In this document: piece by piece, positions 9,441 through 17,633 of the stretch | Numbering within the stretch: the first letter of the stretch is position 1 | Layout of the letters: each line of letters opens with the position of its first letter | Assembly (NCBI RefSeq): GCF_025149785.1 | Contig: NZ_CP102277.1 | Span: forward strand, 434,001-498,000 | DNA from: Coprococcus comes ATCC 27758 | GTDB taxonomy: Bacteria > Bacillota > Clostridia > Lachnospirales > Lachnospiraceae | Direction: 5' to 3' | DNA length: 64,000 bases | The notes under the pieces: generated by a model | What the model was told of the DNA's origin: nothing | What the model saw: the letters and a program-made list of their open reading frames with translations, nothing else | The model's database searches: none | Program-made: the position numbers and the translations under genes

Positions 9441-9472
9441 GGCATTCACTTGGAATAGGTGAGTGTTTTTTG
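9441..9472 (+). terminator. Terminator hairpin
   Basis: GCATTCACTT pairs with AGGTGAGTG through G-T pairs and runs into TTTTTTG. It lies just after the small frame ending at 9437. Confidence 0.6.
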
Positions 9473-9519
9473 TTTTCAAATATTTAATTAATCGAAAAAA
9501 ATAAAAAAAGTTTTCCTCA

Positions 9520-9655
9520 GGGGGCTGTAAAAATGCCTCTCAGCGTTTCGTTTTATGTAAGGGTATTTTTGACAGGAAAAAATAAAAATTTTCATCAAGA
9601 GCCTGTATTTATGCCCTTCATCTTTTGAATATGTGTAAGGACATTTTTGAGCCGG
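9520..9655. repeat. Two iteron-like repeats before repA
   Basis: Two related units about 78 bases apart, starting near 9524 and 9601. Each begins G(C)CTGTA-A/T-rich-ATGCC and ends GTAAGG-(G/A)-ATTTTTGA. Within the first unit the two ends are imperfectly complementary (CTGTAAAAATGCC against GGGTATTTTTGACAG). They lie 50-180 bases before a replication initiator gene, the usual place for an origin or copy-control sites. Confidence 0.5.
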
Positions 9656-9706
9656 CAGAAAAATGTTTTTTACAACAATTAGAAATAGAAACGAGGCGAG
9701 AAAAGA

Positions 9707-10105
9707 ATGCAATATGAATACATGAAGGAGTCAGAGCAGATGCTTCAGTACTTCCAGTTTCCGAAGTTTTTGCTAAAGCTGCGCATTTCTCAAACTGCAA
9801 AATTTCTTTATATGGTTTTGTATGACCGGGCGCGGATATCGAGAAAGAATAGCTGGATAGATAAGTATGGAAATGTTTATCTGATTTTTCCGATAGAGGA
9901 ATTGTCTGTTCAAATCGACAAATGCAAATCTTCTGTAAAAACAGCATTGAAGGAATTAGATGATGAGGGAGTATTGGTTCGTAGATCCGGTGGATTTTCA
10001 AAACCCAATCATTTATATGTAAAAATTCCATCTGATGAGATAGGTTTACAGCCGGTTGACGATAAGGCGGTTGAAAAGATGGTTACAACAGAGTCGGAAA
10101 AGTAA
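9707..10105 (+). CDS. Replication initiator protein A, N-terminal domain type
   Basis: 132 residues resembling the RepA N-terminal winged-helix domain found in plasmids and integrated elements of Firmicutes: FYQFPKFLLK-like opening, a YMVLYDRARIS helix, and SVKTALKELDDEGVLVRR as the recognition helix and wing. It would bind the origin and start element replication. Only the DNA-binding domain is present, shorter than full plasmid RepA proteins, which is common in such elements. The next gene is a DnaC-like ATPase, the natural partner. Repeats at 9520-9655 are a candidate binding region. Confidence 0.75.
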   Translation: MQYEYMKESEQMLQYFQFPKFLLKLRISQTAKFLYMVLYDRARISRKNSWIDKYGNVYLIFPIEELSVQIDKCKSSVKTALKELDDEGVLVRRSGGFSKPNHLYVKIPSDEIGLQPVDDKAVEKMVTTESEK

Positions 10106-10233
10106 CCTTCATCTGGTCGTAAAAATGGCTGTACAGGAGTCGGAAATGTGGCACCTAGTAAAGTAACTGAGAAATATAAAAGTAATAAATATCATGAAGT
10201 AAATTATTGCTATGGGGAAGGAGAGAGTTTGTG

Positions 10234-11094
10234 ATGAGAGAAGAAGATACCGTATGTGTAGGCAGTGATGGTTTGCAATATTGCAAAGTCTGTGGGGAAG
10301 CGAAAGAAGCATTTTTTCCTAAGGGTGACTTTATGGGGATGAAGAAACATTCCAGGCAATGTGCTTGTGACAGAAAAGCGTATGAAGAAGAACAAAAATA
10401 TTTTAAAGACAAAGAGCACCGGGAATTAGTCAGCAGAAATACGAGCATCTGTTTTGACGAGAGCAGAATGGAAGAGTGGACATTTGAGAATGCAGATATG
10501 TCAGATGCGGTAATGCATAAGGCAAAAAAATATGTTGATAACTGGGAGAAAATGAAAAGAAACCATATAGGTTGTTTGTTCTGGGGACCGGTTGGGACTG
10601 GGAAAAGTTATGTTGCCGGGTGTATTGCCAATGATCTTCTTAAACGAGAAGTAACGGTAAAGATGACAAATTTCAATACCATTATTGATGATATATTTCC
10701 GCTGGCAGACAAAACGGAATATATCAATGCATTGGCTTCGTATCAGCTTTTGATTATTGATGATCTTGGAGTGGAACGAAATTCAGAATATGCATTAGGA
10801 ATTATTTTCAGTGTCATAGATCGTAGGATCCGTTCAGGACGACCATTGATCATTACGACTAATCTTCCACTGGAAGAAATAAAAAGCGAGACCATGTTGG
10901 ATAAGAGGCGTATCTATGACCGTATTTTAGAAATGTGTACGCCAATGTATGTTGGAGGTACAAGTAAACGAGAAGCGATTGCAAGTATGAAAATGGAGAA
11001 AGCGAAAACCTTGTTGAATACCAACAGAGGGGAGGAGAAATGCGAATGGATCATACAGAAAAAACAATACCTGTTTGGAAGAAATATTCTTTAA
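10234..11094 (+). CDS. DnaC/IstB-like replication ATPase
   Basis: 286 residues from the ATG at 10234, chosen because GGAAGGAGAG lies 8-14 bases upstream; an in-frame ATG at 10207 has no such site. A zinc-type N-terminus (CKVCGEAKEAFFP, then CAC) precedes an AAA+ core with Walker A GPVGTGKSY and Walker B LLIIDDLG. Such proteins load the replicative helicase on plasmid or element origins. The C-terminal ~18 residues overlap the excisionase gene in another frame. Confidence 0.85.
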   Translation: MREEDTVCVGSDGLQYCKVCGEAKEAFFPKGDFMGMKKHSRQCACDRKAYEEEQKYFKDKEHRELVSRNTSICFDESRMEEWTFENADMSDAVMHKAKKYVDNWEKMKRNHIGCLFWGPVGTGKSYVAGCIANDLLKREVTVKMTNFNTIIDDIFPLADKTEYINALASYQLLIIDDLGVERNSEYALGIIFSVIDRRIRSGRPLIITTNLPLEEIKSETMLDKRRIYDRILEMCTPMYVGGTSKREAIASMKMEKAKTLLNTNRGEEKCEWIIQKKQYLFGRNIL

Positions 11095-11255
11095 ATGTTT
11101 CCGAAGCAGCTGAATATTACGGAATCGGAGAAAAGAGATTAAGACAGATTGCAGGTGAAAATGAAGGAGCAGATTTTATTTTGGAAGTTGGTTCGCACAT
11201 CCGATTCAAAAGAAAATTATTTGAAGATTATCTGGATACAGCCAGCACAGTTTAA
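11046..11255 (+). CDS. xis: Excisionase, Tn916 Xis type
   Basis: 69 residues. The ATG at 11046 is eight bases behind GGAGGAG, better placed than the ATG at 11040. A MerR-like helix-turn-helix (LNVSEAAEYYGIGEKRLRQIA) and a wing (FILEVGSHIRFKRKLFEDYL) are typical of Tn916-family Xis, the directionality factor that bends att DNA for excision. It lies between the DnaC-like gene and int, as in related elements. Confidence 0.85.
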   Translation: MDHTEKTIPVWKKYSLNVSEAAEYYGIGEKRLRQIAGENEGADFILEVGSHIRFKRKLFEDYLDTASTV

Positions 11256-11287
11256 GTGACAGAATAGAAAAAATAGTAATGAAAATA

Positions 11288-11370
11288 ATGTTCATTTTAT
11301 CTTAGCGAAGGGAAGGTCTTGTGGTATAATGAATAAACCGAGACGGTCTTCCAAGTTAAATGAACATTTG
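11288..11370 (+). promoter_or_regulatory. int promoter flanked by inverted motif
   Basis: An extended -10 (TG-G-TATAAT at 11322-11330) precedes int. AATGTTCATT at 11288-11297 and its complement AATGAACATT near 11360 bracket it, which could be an operator or an Int/Xis arm site. The -35 is weak. Confidence 0.5.
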
Positions 11371-11390
11371 ATGAAGGAGACTAAAAGATT

Positions 11391-12590
11391 ATGAGTGAAA
11401 AAAGGAGAGATCATAGAGGACGTATATTACACAATGGAGAAATACAGTTATCTGATGGCAGATATCGATTTAAGTATGTCGATGAGATGGGAAAGGAGCG
11501 CTGCGTATATAGCTGGCGCTTAGACCATAACGATGCAACTCCGAAAGGAAAGCGCCGTACTTTGTCGCTTCGGGAGATGGAGAAGAAAATCCAGGCGGAC
11601 CATTTCGAGCAGATTGCAACAAATGGCGGAAATATGACGGTACTGGAATTGGTTGAAAAGTATACATCAACAAAAACCGGTGTCAGACCTACTACAGTTG
11701 CAGGATACGGAACAGTTATCAATTTATTGAAGAAAGATCCATTTGGAAAAAGAAGGATTGATACGGTTCGGATTTCGGATGCAAAATGTTGGCTGATACA
11801 TCTTCAGCAGGTAGAAAAGAAAAGCTATAGTTCCATCCATTCGATCCGAGGCGTTCTTCGTCCGGTATTTCAGTTGGCGGTGGATGATGACCTGATCAGG
11901 AAAAATCCATTTCAGTTTCAGCTAATGGAAGTGGTCGTGAATGACAGTGTGACAAGAGAGGCAATCAGCAGAGCGGAGGAGCGTAAGTTTTTACAATTTG
12001 TAAAGGATGATGCACATTTCAGTAAATACTATGAAGGTATTTATATATTGTTTAAGACGGGGCTTCGCATCTCAGAATTCTGCGGGCTGACGATTTCTGA
12101 TATTGATTTCAAGGAGCATACGATCAACATCGATCATCAATTGCAGAAAAAATCAAAAATCGGATATTATATTCAAGAGACTAAAACAACCAGCGGAACG
12201 AGAAAGATACCTATGACTGCAGATGTAGAGGAATGTTTTCGGAAAATAATAGAAAAACGAAACCCGCCCAAAGCAGAGCCTATGGTAGATGGAAAAAGTG
12301 GATTCTTACACTTTGATAAAAATGAAAGTATCTGCTATTCCCTGCACTGGGAGCATTATTTCCAACATATCGTTCAGAAGTATAATAATACTTATAAAGT
12401 ACAGATGCCTGTCATTACACCGCATGTATGTCGGCATACCTATTGCTCAAATATGGCAAAATCCGGAATGAATCCAAAAGCATTGCAATATTTGATGGGC
12501 CACTCAGACATCAGCGTAACGCTGAATACATATACGCACGTAAATCTTGAGGATGCCAGGGAAGAAGTTGCCCGGATTCAGGTTGTGTAA
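11391..12590 (+). CDS. int: Tyrosine recombinase/integrase, Tn916 family
   Basis: 399 residues with an N-terminal AP2-like arm-binding domain (about 1-70), a SAM-like core-binding domain (about 75-180) and a catalytic domain. Active-site residues are visible: R in KTGLRISE, H-x-x-R in TPHVCRHTY, H in MGHSD and the nucleophile Y in LNTYTHV. It integrates and excises the element. The ATG follows GAAGGAGA. The right attachment repeat lies 55 bases past the stop. Confidence 0.95.
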   Translation: MSEKRRDHRGRILHNGEIQLSDGRYRFKYVDEMGKERCVYSWRLDHNDATPKGKRRTLSLREMEKKIQADHFEQIATNGGNMTVLELVEKYTSTKTGVRPTTVAGYGTVINLLKKDPFGKRRIDTVRISDAKCWLIHLQQVEKKSYSSIHSIRGVLRPVFQLAVDDDLIRKNPFQFQLMEVVVNDSVTREAISRAEERKFLQFVKDDAHFSKYYEGIYILFKTGLRISEFCGLTISDIDFKEHTINIDHQLQKKSKIGYYIQETKTTSGTRKIPMTADVEECFRKIIEKRNPPKAEPMVDGKSGFLHFDKNESICYSLHWEHYFQHIVQKYNNTYKVQMPVITPHVCRHTYCSNMAKSGMNPKALQYLMGHSDISVTLNTYTHVNLEDAREEVARIQVV

Positions 12591-12615
12591 TTACGATTTT
12601 TAATTGAAAATAGCA

Positions 12616-12663
12616 AGGTGTAAAATAGAAAAACATACACCTTATTTTACACCTTTTGCGGAC
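12616..12663. repeat. Right attachment site with inverted repeat
   Basis: The 19-base att copy is 12645-12663. AAGGTGTAAAAT at 12616-12627 is a perfect inverted repeat of ATTTTACACCTT (12644-12655), which overlaps the att core and could be a core-type integrase site. Confidence 0.65.
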
Positions 12664-12759
12664 GATATTATGCGAAAATAAACCAGGTTATGCCAGAAAA
12701 GAAAAATTCACAAAGGCTTACAAAGCCCGAAAAACTAAGAAATGCGAGGTTATGCAACA

Positions 12760-13221
12760 ATGATAAAAGTACTATTCATCTGCCACGGCAATATCTGCCG
12801 CTCCACCATGGCAGAATACGTTATGAAACATTTAGTTAAACAATCCGGCATAGAGTCCGATTTCTTCATCGATTCCGCCGGTACAAGCAACGAAGAACAT
12901 GGAAACCCAGTTCACCACGGCACACAAAAGAAGCTCCGCAAGGAAGGAATCCCGTGTGGCAATCACCGTGCACGCAAGATGCGTAGAGAAGAATATGTCG
13001 CATTCGACTACATCATCTGCATGGAGCGATATAATATACAGAACATTATGAGAATCATCGGAAATGACCCGGAGCACAAGGTACAGAGACTTCTGGATTA
13101 CACAAATCGTCCGAGAGACATTGCAGATCCATGGTATACAGGAAATTTTGATGAGACATTTGATGATGTGATGGAAGGTTGCCAGGCGTTTCTTAGCTAT
13201 CTGATGGAGCATCTGCAATAA
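12760..13221 (+). CDS. Low-molecular-weight protein tyrosine phosphatase
   Basis: 153 residues from the ATG at 12760, which follows CGAGG by ten bases; an ATG at 12742 would add six residues without a site. The P-loop CHGNICRS (C8, R14) is the CX5R signature and the general-acid aspartate is in ADPWYTG. It dephosphorylates tyrosyl proteins in the cytoplasm. It is the first core-type gene after the integrative element. Confidence 0.93.
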   Translation: MIKVLFICHGNICRSTMAEYVMKHLVKQSGIESDFFIDSAGTSNEEHGNPVHHGTQKKLRKEGIPCGNHRARKMRREEYVAFDYIICMERYNIQNIMRIIGNDPEHKVQRLLDYTNRPRDIADPWYTGNFDETFDDVMEGCQAFLSYLMEHLQ

Positions 13222-13259
13222 ATTTTCAGATGGGAGACCCAAAGGAGAATGGAAAATAA

Positions 13260-13360
13260 AAAAGAGAAGTAATCTGAGTTTAGAAAAGGATTTTCTTTAA
13301 AGCACAAGCTTTGTAGCAGGAGGAATCCATTTCATACCGGATCACTTCTCTTTTATTTTA
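13260..13360. terminator. Convergent-gene terminator with long loop
   Basis: A 15-base stem (AAAAGAGAAGTAATC against GATCACTTCTCTTTT, one wobble) encloses about 65 bases and has T-rich flanks. It separates the phosphatase from the convergent methyltransferase. Confidence 0.6.
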
Positions 13361-13454
13361 GATCTTTTATGATTGCACAAATTGAGATTCTGCTATTCGG
13401 AAAAACGTTGTATTATTGAGAAGCCACAAACGTATCAACCAAAAATCCGCAATC

Positions 13455-14312
13455 TTATCTCTCCCATCGTCCACTGGCTCCACAAGGAAGTACCAGCCCA
13501 TTTGAAGATACTGGAAGTCCAATCTCTTGTGAATCCACATGCCCACCGTATTTCTTAAGCTCAGTCGCGATCATATAAGTCAGTACTGCTGGGGCAAGTC
13601 CTGTCGTATAAGAATTGATCAGGAAGAACAGTGGATCATCGGATAAAATCTTCGTACAGAGTTTTACCAGTGGATGAATTGCGTCTTCAATCTTCCAGAT
13701 CTCGCCCTTTGGTCCACGACCGTAGGAAGGTGGATCCATGATGATTGCATCGTAATGATTACCGCGGCGGATTTCGCGCTCTACGAATTTGACACAGTCA
13801 TCAACCAGCCAGCGGATCGGTGCGTCGCCGAGTCCGGAAGAAACAGCATTTTCTTTTGCCCATGTAACCATTCCCTTGGAAGCGTCTACATGAGTTACGT
13901 GTGCGCCGGCAGCAGCTGCTGCAAGTGTTGCACCACCGGTATAGGCGAATAAGTTCAGTACTTTTACCGGGCGCCCGGCATTGCGAATCTTTTCAGAGAA
14001 CCAGTCCCAGTTGGTTGCCTGTTCCGGGAAAAGTCCGGTATGTTTAAAATTAAACGGTTTTAAGTTAAAGGTAAGATTCTTATAACTGATTTGCCACTGT
14101 TCCGGGAGATCGAAGAATTCCCATTCACCGCCGCCTTTTTTACTGCGGTGATAGTGTGCGTTCGGATGTTTCCAGCGTTTGTCTGTGCGAGGTGTATCCC
14201 AGATCACCTGCGGATCCGGACGAACCAGGATGTACTGCCCCCAGCGTTCCAGCTTTTCTCCGTCTGAGGAGTCAATTACTTCATAATCTTTCCAACCATC
14301 TGCTAACCACAT
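13455..14312 (-). CDS. Class I SAM-dependent methyltransferase, RlmI/RlmK-like
   Basis: 285 residues. The SAM-binding glycine motif is VLNLFAYTGGATLAAAAAG and the catalytic-type motif is MDPPSYGRG. The core resembles COG1092 enzymes that methylate cytosine or guanine of 23S rRNA, but the PUA domain of RlmI is absent. RNA is the likely substrate, with the exact base unknown. Confidence 0.8.
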   Translation of the reverse strand: MWLADGWKDYEVIDSSDGEKLERWGQYILVRPDPQVIWDTPRTDKRWKHPNAHYHRSKKGGGEWEFFDLPEQWQISYKNLTFNLKPFNFKHTGLFPEQATNWDWFSEKIRNAGRPVKVLNLFAYTGGATLAAAAAGAHVTHVDASKGMVTWAKENAVSSGLGDAPIRWLVDDCVKFVEREIRRGNHYDAIIMDPPSYGRGPKGEIWKIEDAIHPLVKLCTKILSDDPLFFLINSYTTGLAPAVLTYMIATELKKYGGHVDSQEIGLPVSSNGLVLPCGASGRWER

Positions 14313-14522
14313 ATATTATTAAATCCTTTCTGAAGTGCTTTTTGATAAATTTCCAGTTTTCTATAGTCTTGTTCAATGCATATTTATAGACATACTGTTT
14401 TACTTTTCTATTTTATTATAGAAGAAAGGATACTGCAAGAAGCGAATGTAAAATATCGCAATAATATACAAAAAGCTATCGCGATAACAAATGGTTTTTG
14501 GTAAAAATAACGGGACTATCTG

Positions 14523-14551
14523 TTTACATAAGGGACGAAGGGTGATAGAAT
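14523..14551 (+). promoter_or_regulatory. Sigma-A-type promoter of yedF
   Basis: TTTACA, a 17-base spacer and TAGAAT, about 50 bases above the yedF start. Confidence 0.6.
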
Positions 14552-14601
14552 GTATCTATAAGTGAAATGATTCACGTAAAAGAAAGGTGGAAATGAATAT
14601 T

Positions 14602-15201
14602 ATGGTAACAGTTAATGCAATGGGAGACAACTGCCCGATTCCGGTAATCAAAACAAAAAAAGCAATGCAGGCTCTTACAGGACCGGAGACAATTGAAGTA
14701 TTAGTAGATAATGAGATTGCTGTACAGAATGTTACAAAGCTGGCAAAAGAACAGGGCGGAGAAGTAAGCTCTGAAAAGCTTGGAGAAAAAGAATACAAAG
14801 TAACGATCAAGATGCAGGGAGTACCGGCAGCAGATGCAGAAGTTGTATGTACACCGGATCAGAAGGGAGACCTTATCGTAGTGGTATCTTCTGACCGCAT
14901 GGGAACAGGTAATGATGAACTTGGTAAAGTCCTGATTAAGGGATTTATTTATGCAGTTACACAGCTTGATACACTTCCGAAGAAGATGCTTTTCTACAAT
15001 GGAGGCGCTACTCTTACAACAGAAGGATCAGATTCCATTGAAGATCTGAAGTCTCTGGAGGCACAGGGAGTAGAGATTCTTACATGTGGTACATGTCTTG
15101 ACTACTATCATTTAAAAGACAAACTTGTTGTTGGTGGCGTAACCAATATGTACAGTATTGTTGAATCTATGGCTGAAGCAGGAAAGATCATCAGACCATA
15201 G
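14602..15201 (+). CDS. yedF: Selenium metabolism protein YedF (TusA-like fusion)
   Basis: 199 residues from the ATG at 14602, behind AAAGGTGG; earlier in-frame GTG/ATG codons at 14587 and 14593 lie on that site. The N-terminal TusA-like domain carries the C-P-x-P motif (NCPIPVI). The C-terminal DsrE-like domain has the conserved pair in TCGTCLDYY. YedF accompanies selD in selenium-using bacteria and is thought to help hold or deliver reactive selenium; its exact chemistry is not established. It opens the selenium gene region. Confidence 0.92.
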   Translation: MVTVNAMGDNCPIPVIKTKKAMQALTGPETIEVLVDNEIAVQNVTKLAKEQGGEVSSEKLGEKEYKVTIKMQGVPAADAEVVCTPDQKGDLIVVVSSDRMGTGNDELGKVLIKGFIYAVTQLDTLPKKMLFYNGGATLTTEGSDSIEDLKSLEAQGVEILTCGTCLDYYHLKDKLVVGGVTNMYSIVESMAEAGKIIRP

Positions 15202-15272
15202 TTTGAGAACTATATAACAAAGAAGTTCGTATAACGGACAGAGAATATTTAAGAAAAGTTGAGAAATTAAGT

Positions 15273-15461
15273 ATGAATAAAGATATCAGAGAGACACAGT
15301 GTATAAGGACATCATGTTGAGGCGTCAAAGCAGGTCGAAGGACCCTTGTTCAGGCTCTGGACAAGTTGTTAAAAACTGAAGATGGTAACCTCCTGGATAA
15401 AATGAATTTGTTTGTTCGGGCAGATGCACTTTGCTCTCTGGTATTTGATATCGGATGGTAG
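15273..15461 (+). pseudogene. Short selD-like frame with in-frame UGA (remnant or leader)
   Basis: The frame starts ATG AAT AAA like the genuine selD at 16566 and aligns with its first ~45 codons: TQ, S-x-UGA-x-x-K, and TLxQxLxK are shared. With the UGA at 15318-15320 read through as selenocysteine it is 62 residues, ending TAG at 15459. The selenocysteine and the following catalytic-type lysine are kept (Sec16, Lys19). A hairpin at 15345-15365 lies 24 bases past the UGA, exactly the spacing in selD. The rest of selD is missing. It could be a decayed second selD, or a selenium-sensing leader for the LysR gene 98 bases further on. Confidence 0.7.
15345..15365 (+). promoter_or_regulatory. bSECIS-like hairpin after UGA
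   Basis: CTTGTTCAG-GCT-CTGGACAAG, nine pairs including one G-T. It differs from the selD hairpin (16641-16661) at paired positions yet all nine pairs are kept. Confidence 0.6.
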
Positions 15462-15558
15462 AAGATAGATGTGGCTGCGCAATTTGATCAAAGGAAATAA
15501 CGGAATCCGGTGAGGGTGTATTTATACGAATTTGATCGAATAGAAAGAGGGAATAATT

Positions 15559-16479
15559 ATGAACTTAAAGCAGCTGGAAGCATTTATTAAAGTATCCGAT
15601 TCAAAGAGCTTTTCAAAAGCAGCACAGGAACTGTATCTGACACAGCCAACAGTAAGTGCGCATATACAGACACTTGAAAAAGAACTGAAAGTGAGATTGT
15701 TTGTGCGTAATACCAAGACTGTCAAATTATCTGAGGACGGAAAGACACTTTATCAGTATGCACGTCAGATGATCGAACTGGAACAGGAAATCCAGTCAAT
15801 GTTTTCAAAAGCAGCAGAGCAGAAAGAAAGATGTATTACGATCGCAACCTCTACGATACCGGCGCAGTATATTCTGCCGGATATTCTGGTGAAATTCCGA
15901 GAGAGATTTCCGGAAGAACAGTTCAGAATCGTGGAAAGTGACAGCAGTACTGTCATTGAACAGGTAGCATCGCATCTGGTTGATATTGGATTTTCCGGTA
16001 CAGTAATCGAAAAAGCAAATTGTAAATACATACCGTTTTACCAGGATGATCTGGTTGTTATTATGCCGAATACGAAAGAATATCAGAAAATCGTAAAAGA
16101 GCAGAAGGATTTAAAATGGCTGGAAGGAGAACCTCTGATTATGCGTGAGGAGGGATCCGGTACCAGAAAAGAAGCAGAGAAGCAATTAAAAAAGATGGGA
16201 ATCTCTTTGGATGATCTAAATATTGTTGCGACAATTGAGAATCCGGAAGCGATCAAGAGATCTGTTAAAAGTGGTCTTGGCATTACAATTATTTCAAGAC
16301 TTGCGGCCGCAGATGAGATCCAGGCAGGAGAAGTTCTGGAATTCCCGTTTTCACAGGATGGCAGCGGTCGAAACCTGAATCTTGTATATAATAAAAACTA
16401 CAAACTTCCGGCAGCGGCTGAACATGTGAGAGAATTGATTATAGAAAAGTATGAATTGCAAAAGCAGTCTTTACAATAG
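15559..16479 (+). CDS. Selenium-associated LysR-family regulator (copy 1)
   Basis: 306 residues: winged helix-turn-helix (1-60, MNLKQLEAFIKVSDSKSFSKAA) and a CysB/CysL-like effector domain. ATTGCAACC-type segments such as ITIATSTIPAQY form the ligand pocket start. It is closely related to the regulator at 20938-21855; both share long identical blocks including ENPEAIKRSVKSGLGITII. Location between yedF and selD suggests control of selenium genes, possibly by a selenium or sulfur metabolite; that is inference. The ATG follows AGAAAGAGGGA. The Sec-codon frame at 15273 lies directly upstream. Confidence 0.85.
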   Translation: MNLKQLEAFIKVSDSKSFSKAAQELYLTQPTVSAHIQTLEKELKVRLFVRNTKTVKLSEDGKTLYQYARQMIELEQEIQSMFSKAAEQKERCITIATSTIPAQYILPDILVKFRERFPEEQFRIVESDSSTVIEQVASHLVDIGFSGTVIEKANCKYIPFYQDDLVVIMPNTKEYQKIVKEQKDLKWLEGEPLIMREEGSGTRKEAEKQLKKMGISLDDLNIVATIENPEAIKRSVKSGLGITIISRLAAADEIQAGEVLEFPFSQDGSGRNLNLVYNKNYKLPAAAEHVRELIIEKYELQKQSLQ

Positions 16480-16565
16480 AAAGTATGAATGATAGAATTT
16501 ATCTATGTGCGCATTTTTTGCGGCAGGTAACATGTTAAATGCAAAGTATAAGTTGGGGATAAACA

Positions 16566-17609
16566 ATGAATAAAGAAAAAGTAAGACTGACACAGTATGC
16601 AAAAACTTCCGGGTGAGCCGCTAAAGTAGGTCCGGAGACCCTTGCCCAGGTTCTGGGTAAGTTACCGAAATTTGAAGATGAAAATTTGATCGTCGGAATC
16701 GAGACATCAGATGATGCTGCGATTTATAAGGTTACAGATGATATTGCGATGATCCAGACCGTGGATTTTTTTACGCCGATCGTGGATGATCCGTATATGT
16801 TTGGCCAGATTGCAGCAGCAAACTCGCTCAGTGATGTTTACGCAATGGGAGGAGAGCCGAAGGTAGCACTTAATATCGTAGGATTTCCGAATTGTCTTGA
16901 TCCACAGATCTTAGGAGATATTCTTGCCGGTGGAGCCGATAAGGTAAAAGAGGCAGGAGCTGTTCTGGTTGGTGGACATACAGTACAGGATGATGAGCCG
17001 AAGTATGGACTTTGTGTGTCCGGATTTGTACATCCAAAGAAGATTTTTAAGAATTACGGATGTAAACCGGGGGATGTGCTGATCCTTACCAAACAGGTCG
17101 GAACAGGAATTGTTAATACAGCAATCAAAGGAGAAATGGCATCTGCAGCCGCAATCAGGGAAGCTGAGATTGTCATGTCTTCTTTAAATAAAAAAGCAAA
17201 AGAAGTTGTGGAGCATTTCCCTGTAAATGCATGTACAGATATTACAGGATTTGGTCTTTTAGGTCACTGCGTTGAAATGGCAGAGGCAAGTAATGTGACA
17301 TTTGAACTGAATGTTCACGATATTGCATATCTTGATGAAGCAATCAGCTATGCAAAAATGGGCCTTGTTCCGGCGGGGGCTTACAAGAACAAGGGATATT
17401 CTTATCAGAAAGTAGATTTCAGAAATGTAGAAGATCATTTTATCGATCTGTTATATGATCCGCAGACATCAGGTGGACTGCTCATCAGCGTGGAAGCGCA
17501 GTATGCGGAAGCCGTGATGGAAGCATTCGAGAAGAAGAGACTGGATACCAAGGTATCCCTGATCGGAACCGTAACAGAAAAGAGCGATAAACTGATTCGT
17601 CTGCACTAG
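16566..17609 (+). CDS. selD: Selenide, water dikinase, a selenoprotein
   Basis: SelD makes selenophosphate from selenide and ATP, the selenium donor for tRNA-Sec. The gene must be read through the UGA at 16614-16616, giving 347 residues with Sec17 in TSGUAAKVG; Sec17 and Lys20 match the catalytic Cys/Lys pair of other SelD proteins. The ATP-binding glycine-rich stretch and conserved aspartates follow (SDDAAIYKV, QTVDFFTPIVDD, GGHTVQDDE, TDITGFGLLGH, DPQTSGGLLIS). Annotators that treat UGA as stop would start falsely near 16686. A bSECIS-like hairpin follows the UGA. selA begins 24 bases after the stop. Confidence 0.96.
16641..16661 (+). promoter_or_regulatory. bSECIS hairpin of selD
   Basis: CTTGCCCAG-GTT-CTGGGTAAG, nine pairs with one G-T, 24 bases past the Sec UGA. 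SelB would bind it to recruit Sec-tRNA. Confidence 0.7.
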
Positions 17610-17633
17610 GAATTCAAAGAGGTAGAGGAGAAA

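Larger units (their letters stand above)
6431..12663. mobile_element. Integrative element carrying AIPR, rep and int genes
   Basis: A 19-base direct repeat (TTTTACACCTTTTGCGGAC) occurs at 6431-6449 and again at 12645-12663, just beyond the integrase stop. Between the copies lie an AIPR gene, an IS3 fragment, replication genes (RepA N-terminal type and a DnaC-like ATPase), an excisionase and a tyrosine integrase. This is the normal layout of an integrated element with int at one end next to the attachment site. No relaxase or conjugation gene is present, so it is either a small satellite-like element or a reduced one. The boundaries are read directly; that the repeats are the real att cores is inference. 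Confidence 0.75.

Noticed and set aside
16686-17609. selD starting at 16686
   Set aside because: This start only follows from taking UGA as stop; the true frame with the Sec motif starts at 16566.
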